Shown: positions 1 to 9,726, numbered from the stretch's first letter. The stretch is DNA of 57,126 nucleotides from Catenovulum sp. 2E275 (GCF_025515275.1 NZ_JAOPFU010000027.1:1-57126); one strand, 5' to 3'. Numbers and translations: made by a program. Notes: generated by a model not told the origin, from the sequence alone.

Positions 1-151
1 GTAGAGCGACGTCGGAACTAAAGCCGAGACTAGCTATTGACGCGTGAATTTGCCTTGTCCGCACAAAAAAATTCTCGTTAGAAACCATGTGGAATGATAA
101 GGTTAAATAATTCAATTAGTTAGAATACACCTTAACCCGAGTTGAGGTTAA
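1..151. repeat. 151-bp dispersed repeat, copy 1
   Basis: This sequence is repeated in the same orientation at 23479-23629 with a single substitution (T at 73, G at 23551). It may extend left beyond the window edge. It has no coding capacity that I can see. It contains the palindrome CGACGTCG near its left end and, at 132-149, a hairpin-like CCTTAACCCGAGTTGAGG with a CCGA loop. The right end (GGTTAA) supplies the TAA stop codon of the PilZ gene on the minus strand, so the repeat boundary coincides with the end of that gene. The type of element is unknown; a MITE-like or REP-like sequence is possible. Confidence 0.9.
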
Positions 152-2655
152 CTAGAATATGCTTGTTTTAGCTCTAATTGCTGTTTAATTTTGTCATTTG
201 GCAAATTAAATCTAAGCATGAGTTCTTCACTGATATCAATTAAATCACCAACGCCTTCAACAGACCATAATTCATCTTCAAGCCCTTTTGCTTTATGAAT
301 CGCATATTGGCTAACATACAGTAATTCATTCGCAATAAAATCCATGTCGGGTCTGCCGGTGCGGGATAAAAATATTCTAACTGCAAAAAATAGTGTTCCA
401 TTTTGGCAGGAGCGTTTTATAAAGTTGTATCTGTCGTCATCGGTATTAAAACTTTGATAGGTGCGGGTTATAAATCGTTTATTGATATCTTGTTCGTAGG
501 TTTGTACCCGTATCATTAAATCCTGATATTTAGGGGTATCGTCTCGTTGTAGTCTGCGCAGCATATCAATCATCACCGAATTAAACTGATTATGCTGTAA
601 TAAAGCTTGTAAATTAAGCTGTTGTGTCTGGTTATTATCGCTAAATAATTTGACCAGAGGGTTATTTAGCTGTGAAAAACCCACGGCTTTAAGTTGATGT
701 TTTAAACCATCTTTATGAATAAAGTAGGCCATATTAACGATTTTTTGAATTGAGATATTTCGTAATACTTCCGCCAGTTGAGGGATAATATTAGCCTGTT
801 CATCTAGCGCTAAAGTTTGCTGGTTTTGTTTGATCAGCGTTTTAAAAAACTGCTGAGCTTTATGTCGTTTATGTGCTTCTTTATTAATTTTCAAACTGAG
901 TAACGTTTTACTATCGTTCAGGGCAACAACTTCATAAGCTAGGTTTTTTAGTTGATAAAATGACTTTTGCAATTCGGGAAAATCGAGTTGTATTTGTGCG
1001 CCTTTAGGTAAATTTAATTTACTGCTTTCTGCCAGTTCAATTTGTAAACCCTGAGTTGAAAAGTTGCGGGTAACACCTTGAATTTTTTCTTTAACATGGG
1101 TGATTTCTACCTGAGTTTTATAACTAAAACGGCTTTCTTTACGTAAGTTAATATAGCGAATAGCGACTTCGTGGATATTTTTAACCGTTAAGGTTTTGTC
1201 GTGTTTAAACTGGTTAAGTTGATTAACTTCGGTTAATTCAAAGCTATTTTGCTGATAAATAGCCCGGCTATTTTCGTCATTGAGTTCAGTTAAATAGGCA
1301 ATATATTTAAAGTTTTCAATGAGTTTAGTTATCTTAGGTGAAAATGAATGTATATGGCTATGTTGCTCCTGTGGCAAGGTGTCAGTCAATTCTGCTAGTT
1401 GTGGGTTAATATCGGTTAACTGGAGTTTGTAGACCATCCAGTTATTTTTACGGGAAGCAAAACCTAAAAATAATTCGGCCAGTCCACTGTTAGTTAGTTC
1501 ATCGGCAGTCGCAGAATAGAAATGAATTTTGCCTTTATAAACATGGGTAAAAGCATAAATAACTGTTTCTTTAATTTGGCCTGATTGGCTTAAGAGCAGC
1601 TTTAAGCGTTTGCTGGTAAGTAGCTGATTAAGACAGTTATGGTTATTTTCATCGTACCATTGTTTGGCAATATCCATATTGTTATCAGTAACTAAACAAA
1701 ATTTACCATATAATTCGCCATCATTATCCGCTTCAATAAAAACAGGTAATGAGGTAATGCGTGGTAAATAATACTGTTCGTAACCTTTGGTGATAATACC
1801 GGTAATCGTATTGTCTACGTTGAGTTTGTAACGGCGTTTGTTTCCGTTAATAAAGTTATTTAAAAACCGATCAAACCCTTGGGTGCTGTTATCTGGATTT
1901 AGCCGTTCACAGTTTACATAAATATAATCGGCTTTATCTTCTATCTGAGTAATTTTGTATTCAATTTTATCTTTTAAGCCAAGTGCAAACTCTTGTTCAA
2001 GGCCGACTAATTTTAAATAAAATGTTTGGTTAAGCTCTAACTCAACTGGTTTTAAAATTTTTAATCTAACTCCGTTAACCGATAAATCTGTCGTAATTGC
2101 ACTGAGCCGGTTATCGACGCTTAAATCAAGCTCAACTGGCATTGCATAATTCATCCGTTCTTCTTTGCGGGCGCCTCTGTCGCCAAAATAAACTGGCTTA
2201 ACTAAAAACGGATTGTTTACTTCGGTTGTATTTTCAACATTATTAGACTGTGCATTTTGCAATCTTTGTTGTTGTTCTGCTTTATGCATTACCCGGTAAT
2301 TATTTTCTGCGTTGAGAACTTGTTCATAAACGCCAGTTGTATATAGCCCATAAGTTTTTAAACCTTGCTCAAACAAATTGATAGCGGTGTTGTCCATAAA
2401 GTGAGTAATGCCAGAATGAGTATATTCACGGCAAATACCATCAACATGGCCGCGTAAATCTATTTGACGGGTACAAGGTGTACTTAATCGGGTTAATTCC
2501 ATTTTTATTAAAAAGCGTTGAGGCCTGGAAAGCTGCTCGGTTTGCTGTAAAAAAACAGTCGCAAAATCGTCCTGCTTGGTAAGGGGCTTGAGTGAATCAA
2601 TTAATGCTTTATGTTCTGCTAAAACCGGATCTGAATTGTCCATATTAGGTATCAT
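148..2655 (-). CDS. Tandem PilZ-domain protein
   Basis: Large, probably cytoplasmic protein with at least two PilZ-like c-di-GMP-binding modules. Counting from a TTG at 2676, the first has RKEER at about 170-174 followed by DLSVNG at about 197-202. The second has RKESR near residue 510 followed by NFSTQG. These are the RxxxR and D/NxSxxG signatures of PilZ domains. No signal peptide or membrane segment is evident. I chose the ATG at 2655; an upstream in-frame TTG at 2676 would add seven residues and neither has a strong ribosome-binding site. It stands alone, divergent from radA. The stop codon lies inside the 151-bp repeat. PilZ membership is well supported by the motifs; the cellular output is unknown. 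Confidence 0.85.
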   Translation of the reverse strand: MIPNMDNSDPVLAEHKALIDSLKPLTKQDDFATVFLQQTEQLSRPQRFLIKMELTRLSTPCTRQIDLRGHVDGICREYTHSGITHFMDNTAINLFEQGLKTYGLYTTGVYEQVLNAENNYRVMHKAEQQQRLQNAQSNNVENTTEVNNPFLVKPVYFGDRGARKEERMNYAMPVELDLSVDNRLSAITTDLSVNGVRLKILKPVELELNQTFYLKLVGLEQEFALGLKDKIEYKITQIEDKADYIYVNCERLNPDNSTQGFDRFLNNFINGNKRRYKLNVDNTITGIITKGYEQYYLPRITSLPVFIEADNDGELYGKFCLVTDNNMDIAKQWYDENNHNCLNQLLTSKRLKLLLSQSGQIKETVIYAFTHVYKGKIHFYSATADELTNSGLAELFLGFASRKNNWMVYKLQLTDINPQLAELTDTLPQEQHSHIHSFSPKITKLIENFKYIAYLTELNDENSRAIYQQNSFELTEVNQLNQFKHDKTLTVKNIHEVAIRYINLRKESRFSYKTQVEITHVKEKIQGVTRNFSTQGLQIELAESSKLNLPKGAQIQLDFPELQKSFYQLKNLAYEVVALNDSKTLLSLKINKEAHKRHKAQQFFKTLIKQNQQTLALDEQANIIPQLAEVLRNISIQKIVNMAYFIHKDGLKHQLKAVGFSQLNNPLVKLFSDNNQTQQLNLQALLQHNQFNSVMIDMLRRLQRDDTPKYQDLMIRVQTYEQDINKRFITRTYQSFNTDDDRYNFIKRSCQNGTLFFAVRIFLSRTGRPDMDFIANELLYVSQYAIHKAKGLEDELWSVEGVGDLIDISEELMLRFNLPNDKIKQQLELKQAYSS

Positions 2656-2793
2656 ACTTAGAATTATTAAACTCAATAATCGTCTAAAACAGCTTTTAAT
2701 TTAGGCTAATTAATTGAAATATTTATTTTTATATCAACGTCCAGTTAAGTTTAATGTAAACTTGAGAAATGTGTAAATAAAACGGCAAATTTT

Positions 2794-4152
2794 ATGGCTA
2801 AATCTAAAACGGCTTGGGTATGTAATGAATGCGGCGCTGATTATTCTCGCTGGCTCGGGCAATGTAACGAGTGTAAAGCGTGGAATACGGTAACCGAGGT
2901 GCGCTTAGCAAAAGCTCAGCCCGGTGCCAGATATTCAGGTTATGCCGGACAAATCGAAAGTAAAATTGAGACATTAGAATCAATTGAATTAGCTGAGTTG
3001 CCGCGTTTTACCAGTGGTTTAAAAGAGTTTGATCGGGTTCTGGGGGGCGGAATTGTCCCCGGTTCAGCCGTGTTAATTGGTGGTTCACCGGGCGCTGGCA
3101 AAAGTACCGTTTTACTGCAAACCATGTGCTTTTTAGCTCAAAATATGACTGTGTTATATATCACGGGCGAGGAATCGCTTCAGCAAGTAGCTATGCGGGC
3201 TGATAGATTAGGTTTACCAAAAGATAAACTTAAATTGTTATCCGAAACCAATGTTGAGACCATTTGCCAGCTTGCCAATACCATTAAACCAAGCGTTATG
3301 GTGATTGATTCTATTCAGGTAATGCACATGCCGGATGTGCAATCAGCGCCGGGCAGTGTTTCTCAGGTGAGAGAGTCCGCTGCTTATTTAACCCGTTACG
3401 CTAAACAAAATAATGTTGCTATTTTTATGGTTGGTCATGTGACAAAAGATGGCACATTAGCAGGGCCTAAAGTGTTAGAGCATTGTATTGATTGTTCTAT
3501 TTTATTGGATGGCTCGTCAGATAGCCGTTACCGAACATTACGTAGCCACAAAAACCGCTTTGGCGCAGTGAATGAGCTTGGGGTTTTTGCGATGACAGAA
3601 AAGGGGATGAAAGAAGTTTCTAATCCGTCCGCGATATTTTTATCCCGCGCAGAAGTGCCGTCTTCTGGTAGTTTAGTGATGGTTGTGTGGGAAGGCACCC
3701 GACCTTTAATGGTGGAATTACAAGCATTGGCTGACGACTCGGCTTTGGGTAACCCAAGACGGGTTGCGGTTGGACTTGAACAAAATCGATTAGCTTTATT
3801 ATTGGCTGTATTGCATCGCCATGCTGGACTACAGTTGGGCGATCAGGATGTATTTGTTAATGTGGTTGGTGGGGTTAAAGTGAGTGAAACTGCTGCTGAT
3901 TTAGCTTTACTATTAGCGTTAGTTTCCAGTTTTAAAAATTTGGTGTTAGCGCAGGACTTAGTCGTTTTTGGTGAAGTTGGGCTTTCCGGTGAAATTCGGC
4001 CCGTGCCAAATGGCGTAGAGCGGTTAAAAGAGGCCGCTAAACATGGTTTTAAACGTGCAATTATTCCAAAACAAAATGTGCCTAAAGGTGGCATTGAAGG
4101 AATGGAAATTATTGCCGTGAGCCAGCTAAGCGAAGCCGTTGAAGTCATTTAG
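2794..4152 (+). CDS. radA: DNA repair protein RadA
   Basis: RadA (Sms) is a RecA-like DNA-dependent ATPase/helicase that drives branch migration of recombination intermediates. The 452-residue product has the full family layout: an N-terminal zinc finger (C10, C13, C24, C27), a Walker A motif GGSPGAGKST at about 96-105, the RadA-specific HKNRFG motif in the middle, and a C-terminal Lon-protease-like domain containing GEVGLSGEIRPV. Length is close to the E. coli protein (460). It is a single gene ending at a hairpin shared with the convergent CPXCG gene. Confidence 0.97.
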   Translation: MAKSKTAWVCNECGADYSRWLGQCNECKAWNTVTEVRLAKAQPGARYSGYAGQIESKIETLESIELAELPRFTSGLKEFDRVLGGGIVPGSAVLIGGSPGAGKSTVLLQTMCFLAQNMTVLYITGEESLQQVAMRADRLGLPKDKLKLLSETNVETICQLANTIKPSVMVIDSIQVMHMPDVQSAPGSVSQVRESAAYLTRYAKQNNVAIFMVGHVTKDGTLAGPKVLEHCIDCSILLDGSSDSRYRTLRSHKNRFGAVNELGVFAMTEKGMKEVSNPSAIFLSRAEVPSSGSLVMVVWEGTRPLMVELQALADDSALGNPRRVAVGLEQNRLALLLAVLHRHAGLQLGDQDVFVNVVGGVKVSETAADLALLLALVSSFKNLVLAQDLVVFGEVGLSGEIRPVPNGVERLKEAAKHGFKRAIIPKQNVPKGGIEGMEIIAVSQLSEAVEVI

Positions 4153-4185
4153 CCTGACATTGCTTTCGTTTCAGTTTGTTTTTTA

Positions 4186-4215
4186 CTAAGCCAGCCGTTG
4201 AACTTGCTGGCTTAG
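4186..4215. terminator. Hairpin between convergent radA and CPXCG gene
   Basis: Perfect 10-bp stem CTAAGCCAGC / GCTGGCTTAG with a 10-nt loop, lying between the radA stop and the end of the convergent small gene. The T-tract on either side is weak, so efficient intrinsic termination is uncertain. Confidence 0.6.
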
Positions 4216-4234
4216 GTTTGAGTTAGCTGATTTT

Positions 4235-4423
4235 TTAGTTATCCGTTTCAAATAAAACATCGACATGATCGTCGCGTTCATCTAAATGAAAACTCACATG
4301 GATACTGTTACAACACGCTGGGCAATCTTCATAATAATCCTGATCACCGTTGGAATCATCTAAAGTCAGATGAATATGATGTCCGCAATGTGGACATTCA
4401 GTAGATTTGTCAATCAGATGCAT
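4235..4423 (-). CDS. CPXCG-motif cysteine-rich small protein
   Basis: A 62-residue acidic protein with an N-terminal CPHCG motif and a second CPACC pair, matching the short CPXCG-type cysteine-rich family found widely in gammaproteobacteria. The two CxxC pairs suggest a small zinc ribbon; the function is not known. No signal peptide. The ATG at 4423 follows AAGGAGTATGAAGT on the minus strand, giving a good ribosome-binding site. It lies downstream of the fructosamine-kinase gene but is separated from it by about 280 bp with a long inverted repeat, so it probably has its own promoter. Confidence 0.85.
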   Translation of the reverse strand: MHLIDKSTECPHCGHHIHLTLDDSNGDQDYYEDCPACCNSIHVSFHLDERDDHVDVLFETDN

Positions 4424-4504
4424 ACTTCATACTCCTTCATTATGTTTTTGTTCTTAAACTTTAAGGTTGTTAAAAGCAGGGGGAGTTCAACGATTCATCA
4501 CAAT

Positions 4505-4576
4505 CCATTTTATTAAGCGAATTTTTTGTGAATTTGTTGGCACAAAAGCAACTCAAAAATCAAATTAATAAAATGG
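4505..4576. repeat. AT-rich long inverted repeat
   Basis: The arms CCATTTTATTAA (4505-4516) and TTAATAAAATGG (4565-4576) are perfect 12-bp complements. Pairing continues imperfectly inwards through runs of T and A, giving one long AT-rich stem. It sits in the gap between the fructosamine-kinase gene and the CPXCG gene. It could act as a weak transcription terminator for the minus-strand operon or be a decayed mobile repeat. Nothing else is visible in this gap. Confidence 0.5.
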
Positions 4577-4705
4577 TTTGATGTAACCTGAACTTGAGTT
4601 AAACAAGCTTAAAGGCATAAATTAAATATAGTTAATTAAACCCAAAAAAGAGAGTAAAGCGAGCTAAAGTTGCGAGTGCTAGTTTTATGATTTGTAGGTG
4701 GAAAT

Positions 4706-5569
4706 TTACAACTCGCTGAGTGATAAAATGTGCTGTTTGGCTTGCTCGATGTAACTACCACCAAATAAATTAGCATGATTTAAAATGTGGTATAAATTAT
4801 AAATCTCACGTCGGGTTGAATAGCCTGACTCCTGAGGCGTTACCTTGTAATAGCCTTGATAAAATGCTGCCGGAAACGCACCAAATAATTCGGTCATTGC
4901 AAGATCCGTTTCATAATCTCCATAATAACACGCTGGATCATATAAATAGACCTGATCATGACTAAAGCCTAAATTACCACGCCATAAATCGCCATGAAGT
5001 AAACTGGCATTTAACTTTCTTGGTTTCAATAAGTTATGGATAATACCGACTATTTCGTCTATATCCCCAAAACGAATATCTTGTTCGGCCAATAACTCAA
5101 GCTGAAAGCCGATTCGTTGCTCTGCAAAAAAGGTCGACCAGTTGCTTTGCCAGCGGTTAAATTGTGGCGTTTTGCCAATGAAATTATTATCGTCAAAACC
5201 AAACATCGGCTGACTACTGGCTTTGTGTAAATAGGCTAATTGTGTACCAGCCTGATACCAGCTTATATCGCTAGGCGCTGAAAAGTTAATAAATTCTAAA
5301 ATGAGGTAAGAGTAGGCTTTACTGGTGCCAACTTCAATAAAATTGGGGGTGTTAATGGTTTGAGTAAGCGCTAAACTTTGCAGGGCAATGGCTTCGGCAT
5401 TAAAATTATCAACAAAGTTTAAATCATTCACTTTAACAAAATAGCTTTGACGTGCGTTACTAATCTGAAAAGCTTGGCTTATATCTCCACCAGCTACAAG
5501 ATGTTTTTGTTTAATACTAAATGGCTTTTGAGTATATTCGCTAATGCTTTGTTCAATTTGATGCCACAT
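4706..5569 (-). CDS. Fructosamine kinase family protein
   Basis: A 287-residue member of the fructosamine-3-kinase/YniA family, with an aminoglycoside-phosphotransferase-like kinase fold. The catalytic-loop motif LLHGDLWRGNLGF and the metal-binding DPACYYGDYETDLAM segment are both intact. Family members phosphorylate ketosamines formed by protein glycation; bacterial substrates are poorly defined. It follows csdE on the same strand after about 70 bp, so it may be co-transcribed with csdAE. The ATG at 5569 fits the usual N-terminus. Confidence 0.9.
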   Translation of the reverse strand: MWHQIEQSISEYTQKPFSIKQKHLVAGGDISQAFQISNARQSYFVKVNDLNFVDNFNAEAIALQSLALTQTINTPNFIEVGTSKAYSYLILEFINFSAPSDISWYQAGTQLAYLHKASSQPMFGFDDNNFIGKTPQFNRWQSNWSTFFAEQRIGFQLELLAEQDIRFGDIDEIVGIIHNLLKPRKLNASLLHGDLWRGNLGFSHDQVYLYDPACYYGDYETDLAMTELFGAFPAAFYQGYYKVTPQESGYSTRREIYNLYHILNHANLFGGSYIEQAKQHILSLSEL

Positions 5570-5640
5570 TATTTAGCCCTCAAAATGAAAGATTAGTTTT
5601 TAGCTTAGCAAGTTAACCGAACAATAGCCAGCGCATTATT

Positions 5641-6057
5641 TTATCTGTTAATCAACTCTTTAGCCTGATCAAATACCGCTGAAATACCACTGGTTCTCGA
5701 CTGGCTCATTTGTCCGTTTAAACCTAACTGATCAAAATAATCAGTTAAATTAAATTGCATAATAAACTCAGCCGTTTGTTGGTTAATTGCTTCAAGCAAC
5801 AACATGATTAAACCACTCACAATTCGCGAATCGCTGGTGGCAGAAAACCTATAACAGTCAATTTGTTTTTGAGCTGTTAACCAAACCTGACTCTCACAGC
5901 CGTGCACTAAATTGGCATCAATTTGCTCAACATCGGCATTTTTATTTAATTGGCTGCCTAGCTTCATTAATAAGCGATATTTATCCTGCCAGTTTGTTTG
6001 TGCTGCAATTTGTGCGGCATGTTCAGCTAAAGCTGGATTTGTTTTGGTTTGGCTCAT
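5641..6057 (-). CDS. csdE: SufE-family sulfur acceptor CsdE
   Basis: A 138-residue SufE/CsdE-type protein that accepts persulfide sulfur from a cysteine desulfurase for Fe-S assembly or tRNA thiolation. The expected active cysteine is present in the VHGCESQVWL motif. Its start overlaps the stop of the upstream cysteine desulfurase by 4 bp, indicating translational coupling. SufE rather than CsdE is possible in principle, but there are no suf genes nearby and the partner resembles CsdA. Confidence 0.92.
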   Translation of the reverse strand: MSQTKTNPALAEHAAQIAAQTNWQDKYRLLMKLGSQLNKNADVEQIDANLVHGCESQVWLTAQKQIDCYRFSATSDSRIVSGLIMLLLEAINQQTAEFIMQFNLTDYFDQLGLNGQMSQSRTSGISAVFDQAKELINR

Positions 6058-7280
6058 AAAAATTCGTTTAACTCATCAATACAAAATAAAAAGTAATTAA
6101 TATCTTCCACACTGGTGTAGCCACAAATTGATACCCTGAGCGAACCTTGCGGGCAAATAGCCTGAATGAGTGGCATTGCACAATGGCTGCCAGCTCTAAG
6201 CGCCACGCCCATTTGGCTTAAAATATCAGACGCATCTTTGCAATGCATATCCTTAACTGTAAAGCTAACTGCGCCCACTAAATGGTCATCTGCCAGCAAA
6301 TTAATTGATTTGCGTTGTTCCAGTTCATTTAATAAGTAAGCCATGAGCTCATTTTCATACACTTTTATTTTTTGCCATTGGAACTGAGTTAAAAATTTGA
6401 GTGTGGCACCGAATGCAATAACGGCTGATATATTGGGTGTACCGGCTTCAAACTTAAACGGAAGCTGGTTAAATTGGGTATCATCAAGACTAACGTGCTT
6501 GACCATTTCGCCACCAAACTGATAGGGCGGCAGTGCATTTAACCAGCTTTGTTTACCGTAACAAACCCCTAAACCGGTGCCAGCATGCATTTTATGGGCA
6601 GAGAAAAAATAAAAATCACAGTTAAGCGCCTGTATGTTTATTGGAATATGATTAACGGCCTGTGAGCCATCAATAATAGATACAATTTGTTTATGCGGTT
6701 TAATGAGTTGTAAAATAGCGTCAACCGGCTGAATAACACCAGTTGCATTACTCACATGGCAAAACGCGATGGCTTTTGTTTTTGGATTAATTAAGTGGCT
6801 TAAATGGGCTAAATCTATTTGTAGGTCTTGAGTTAGCGAAACCACCTTTAAGTTAAAGTTATAGTATTTTGCTAGTTGTTGCCAAGTGACAAAGTGTGCA
6901 TGATGTTCGGCCAGCGAAATAATCACTTCATCACCCGCTTTAATATGAACTTTGCTTAACCCATGTGCAATTAAATTAGCCGCTTCGGTTGCACCTTTGG
7001 TCCAGACAATTTCATTTTTATCAATCGCATTAAGCCAATGTGCTGTTTGTTGCCTAACCGCTTCAAATTGGTTACTTGCGCCAATGGCGAGTGGGTGAGA
7101 CGAGCGATGTACATTAGCATGCTCAAATTGGTAATAATGATTAATTGCATCCAGTGCTGGCTGGCAAATATGGGTGGTTGCGGCATTATCCAAATACACA
7201 CTGCTAATTGGCTTATCAGTTTGATTTTGGTAAAAAGGAAACTGCGCCCTAAATTGTTTAATAAAGTCCGGTGTATACAT
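6054..7280 (-). CDS. csdA: Cysteine desulfurase CsdA
   Basis: PLP-dependent class V aminotransferase-fold cysteine desulfurase of the SufS/CsdA group. The PLP lysine is in FFSAHKMHAGTG and the persulfide-carrying cysteine in RAGSHCAMP. N-terminal VYLDNAATTH is typical. I chose the ATG at 7280 (408 residues), where FIKQFRAQFP aligns with the E. coli CsdA N-terminus; an upstream TTG at 7307 would add nine residues. It overlaps csdE by 4 bp and forms a csdAE operon, possibly with the kinase gene downstream. Confidence 0.95.
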   Translation of the reverse strand: MYTPDFIKQFRAQFPFYQNQTDKPISSVYLDNAATTHICQPALDAINHYYQFEHANVHRSSHPLAIGASNQFEAVRQQTAHWLNAIDKNEIVWTKGATEAANLIAHGLSKVHIKAGDEVIISLAEHHAHFVTWQQLAKYYNFNLKVVSLTQDLQIDLAHLSHLINPKTKAIAFCHVSNATGVIQPVDAILQLIKPHKQIVSIIDGSQAVNHIPINIQALNCDFYFFSAHKMHAGTGLGVCYGKQSWLNALPPYQFGGEMVKHVSLDDTQFNQLPFKFEAGTPNISAVIAFGATLKFLTQFQWQKIKVYENELMAYLLNELEQRKSINLLADDHLVGAVSFTVKDMHCKDASDILSQMGVALRAGSHCAMPLIQAICPQGSLRVSICGYTSVEDINYFLFCIDELNEFL

Positions 7281-7338
7281 GATCAGGCTATCTGGATTAA
7301 TGCTCAATAATTAAAGCGGCGTATGATAACAAATTAGC

Positions 7339-9570
7339 TTAAAAAACAAAGTCAGTTGTTTTTCTGAATATCGGATCATCCGCTTTCATTTGTTCGGTTA
7401 TTTGCTCGGCGTTTAACGGTTTAGAATAATAATAGCCTTGAATATATTTACAGCCTTGTTGATTTAAAAACTGCACTTGTTGTTGATTTTCAACGCCTTC
7501 TGCAACAACGGTTAAATCCAAACTTTGAGCCAGATTAATAATCGCTTTAACAATGCAAACATCATTAAAATCATGCGGTAAATCTTTAACAAAAGAGCGA
7601 TCGATTTTAAGTGTATCAACTGGGAAATTTTTAAGATAAGACAACGACGAATAGCCAATCCCAAAATCGTCAATCGATAAAGAAATTCCGCTTTTAGTTA
7701 ATTTATGCATAAAATCTTCATGCTGAATAATGTTTTCGATAAAGACTTGTTCGGTTAATTCAATTTCCAGTGCAGAGCTAGGTAAACGATACTTTTTATG
7801 AGTTTGCTGGATAACATTTAATAAATTATTGGTTTGCAGTTGGCGACCCGAAATATTAATTGCCATAGACAGCTCGGTATATCCCATTAAATGCCATTGT
7901 TGAAGCTGGTGGCAAGCTTTATCAATTATCCATTCACCTAACGGCACAATTAATCCGGTTTCTTCTGCTACTTTGATAAACTCTTCAGGATTAATCCAGT
8001 GCTGGCTACCACTTGGTTTCCATCTAATTAAAGCTTCAAAGCCAGTGCAAATATTACGCAGGCTATCGACTTTAGGTTGGTAATATAAAATAAACTCATT
8101 ATTTTCAATTGCCTGACGTAATAACCTGGCAAGTTCTACTCGTTTTAAAATATTTTGGTGTAATTGTTGGGTATATTGGCAAACACAGTTTTTACCGCTG
8201 TCTTTGGCTTTATTTAACGCGCTGTCTGCATTTCTAATTAATTCGGTGGCGCTAATTTGGTTATTCATTGCATGTGCAAAACCAATGCTGGCAGAGGTAA
8301 AAAATTCATAATCATCAATTTGAAAGCGGGTGTCTAAACAAGACAAAATATTTTGAGTTAAACGCTCAATAATCACTAGCGAGGGGAGTTCGTCTATATA
8401 AACCGCTAATTCGTCACCGCCGACTCTGGCAAAATAATATTCTTCATCAATTATCTGTTTTAGATACTGAGTGACTTTAATTAATAATTTATCACCTGCC
8501 GAATGGCCCAAAACATCGTTTACATCTTTAAAATGATCAAGGTCAATTAAAACAATGGCAACATGGCGAGTATTTGGATTTTGTAATTTTGAATGAATAT
8601 GTTTTGCTAAGGCAGAGCGGTTTGGTAAGCCAGTTAACTCATCAAAATTAGCTGCTTTAATTAAATTCAGTTCAGATTTTTCCCGCTCGGTTATCTGAAA
8701 CTCTAAATCCCGATTCATTTGGTTTAAGTAATTAGAGTAACGTCTGGCAGAAACCAAGAGTTGCACAATAATTGAAAATATTAGCGAGATTAATAATCCA
8801 ATCCAAATGGTAAAGTGCGAGTAGTTGGTAGTAATTTTGGCAAGCTCAGCTTGGGTTGGCCATAAATCTATTTGCCAAGTTTGGTTAAATACGTTGATAT
8901 TGGTTGAAACCGGAGGGTAGCGTTCAAACTCATTTTGGCTATAAAAATGATAAATTTCTTCGCCTTGGGCACGAATACTAAATTGATAACCTGAGTTAAT
9001 TGCCAGTTTGGCTGCATTAACAATAAATTCATTCTGGCGGATAACACCGCTAATAAAACCTTTAAACTCAGCGCCTTGACCAATTGGCGCATAAATTAAT
9101 AAACCTTGAAATCCTTGTACCAGCTTCCAGTTACTAACGGCGGCTACTCGGCCGTTATCAGCAGCTTCAGTTAAAATTCTATTTATATAAGGGACTTTGG
9201 TTAAATCTAAATTATAGGCCGCCTGATTACCAATTAAAGGCTCAATCCATTGGATGGTTTTGTGTTTATCTATCCATACAACAGCCTGTAAAAACTCATG
9301 GTTTTCAATAATATATTTAGCTTGCTGATGCCATAAAAACGCATCCGGCTGGCCAAAAGTAAGCCATTGTTTAGCAACCCAGTTATATAAAAAAACTTGC
9401 TTGGATAAGTCAGCGTTTAGTTGCTCGGTAAATTTATTTAACGCTTGATGCAGGGTTTTATTAATTTCTTGTTTTTCGTGATCATCTACCACTAACACAG
9501 TGCTAAAAGTTGCAATTAAACAAATTAATAAGGTGAGTATCGCGTATTTAAACTGTTTTAATATCTGCAT
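7339..9570 (-). CDS. CHASE-GGDEF-EAL membrane protein
   Basis: A 743-residue c-di-GMP turnover protein. An N-terminal membrane segment (about 10-28), a periplasmic CHASE-like sensor (about 50-245) and a second membrane segment (about 253-275) precede a GGDEF domain (about 305-465) and an EAL domain (about 480-730). The cyclase signature is GGDEL at 384-388 and the phosphodiesterase motif EAL is at 512-514, with DDFGIGYSS and KIDRSFV also intact, so both activities are plausible. I see no RxxD inhibitory site five residues before GGDEL. Single gene, divergent from psrA. A minus-strand terminator lies about 130 bp upstream of its start. Confidence 0.93.
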   Translation of the reverse strand: MQILKQFKYAILTLLICLIATFSTVLVVDDHEKQEINKTLHQALNKFTEQLNADLSKQVFLYNWVAKQWLTFGQPDAFLWHQQAKYIIENHEFLQAVVWIDKHKTIQWIEPLIGNQAAYNLDLTKVPYINRILTEAADNGRVAAVSNWKLVQGFQGLLIYAPIGQGAEFKGFISGVIRQNEFIVNAAKLAINSGYQFSIRAQGEEIYHFYSQNEFERYPPVSTNINVFNQTWQIDLWPTQAELAKITTNYSHFTIWIGLLISLIFSIIVQLLVSARRYSNYLNQMNRDLEFQITEREKSELNLIKAANFDELTGLPNRSALAKHIHSKLQNPNTRHVAIVLIDLDHFKDVNDVLGHSAGDKLLIKVTQYLKQIIDEEYYFARVGGDELAVYIDELPSLVIIERLTQNILSCLDTRFQIDDYEFFTSASIGFAHAMNNQISATELIRNADSALNKAKDSGKNCVCQYTQQLHQNILKRVELARLLRQAIENNEFILYYQPKVDSLRNICTGFEALIRWKPSGSQHWINPEEFIKVAEETGLIVPLGEWIIDKACHQLQQWHLMGYTELSMAINISGRQLQTNNLLNVIQQTHKKYRLPSSALEIELTEQVFIENIIQHEDFMHKLTKSGISLSIDDFGIGYSSLSYLKNFPVDTLKIDRSFVKDLPHDFNDVCIVKAIINLAQSLDLTVVAEGVENQQQVQFLNQQGCKYIQGYYYSKPLNAEQITEQMKADDPIFRKTTDFVF

Positions 9571-9698
9571 CCAATCTACTTTAATCTGGCTACTTTATTT
9601 AGGACATTTGCGAAGTGAAGCGGTTAAGCCATCAGAATATATGAATTAATTCCCAGATACTAAATTTTTTTATAGTCAAAGTAAAAATAATTTAGCAT

Positions 9699-9726
9699 AA
9701 AAAAAGCCCTTCGGATTAGGAAGGGC
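9699..9726 (-). terminator. Orphan intrinsic terminator (minus strand)
   Basis: GCCCTTC (9706-9712) pairs with GAAGGGC (9720-9726) around a 7-nt loop. On the minus strand the stem is followed by seven U. It lies between the CHASE-GGDEF-EAL gene start and psrA. No gene on the minus strand lies immediately upstream, so it either ends a short non-coding RNA or acts as a leader attenuator of the c-di-GMP gene. Confidence 0.75.

Noticed and set aside
4534-4552. TGGCACAAAAGCAAC resembling a sigma-54 promoter
   Set aside because: The GG and GC elements are not ten bases apart and no suitable gene follows.
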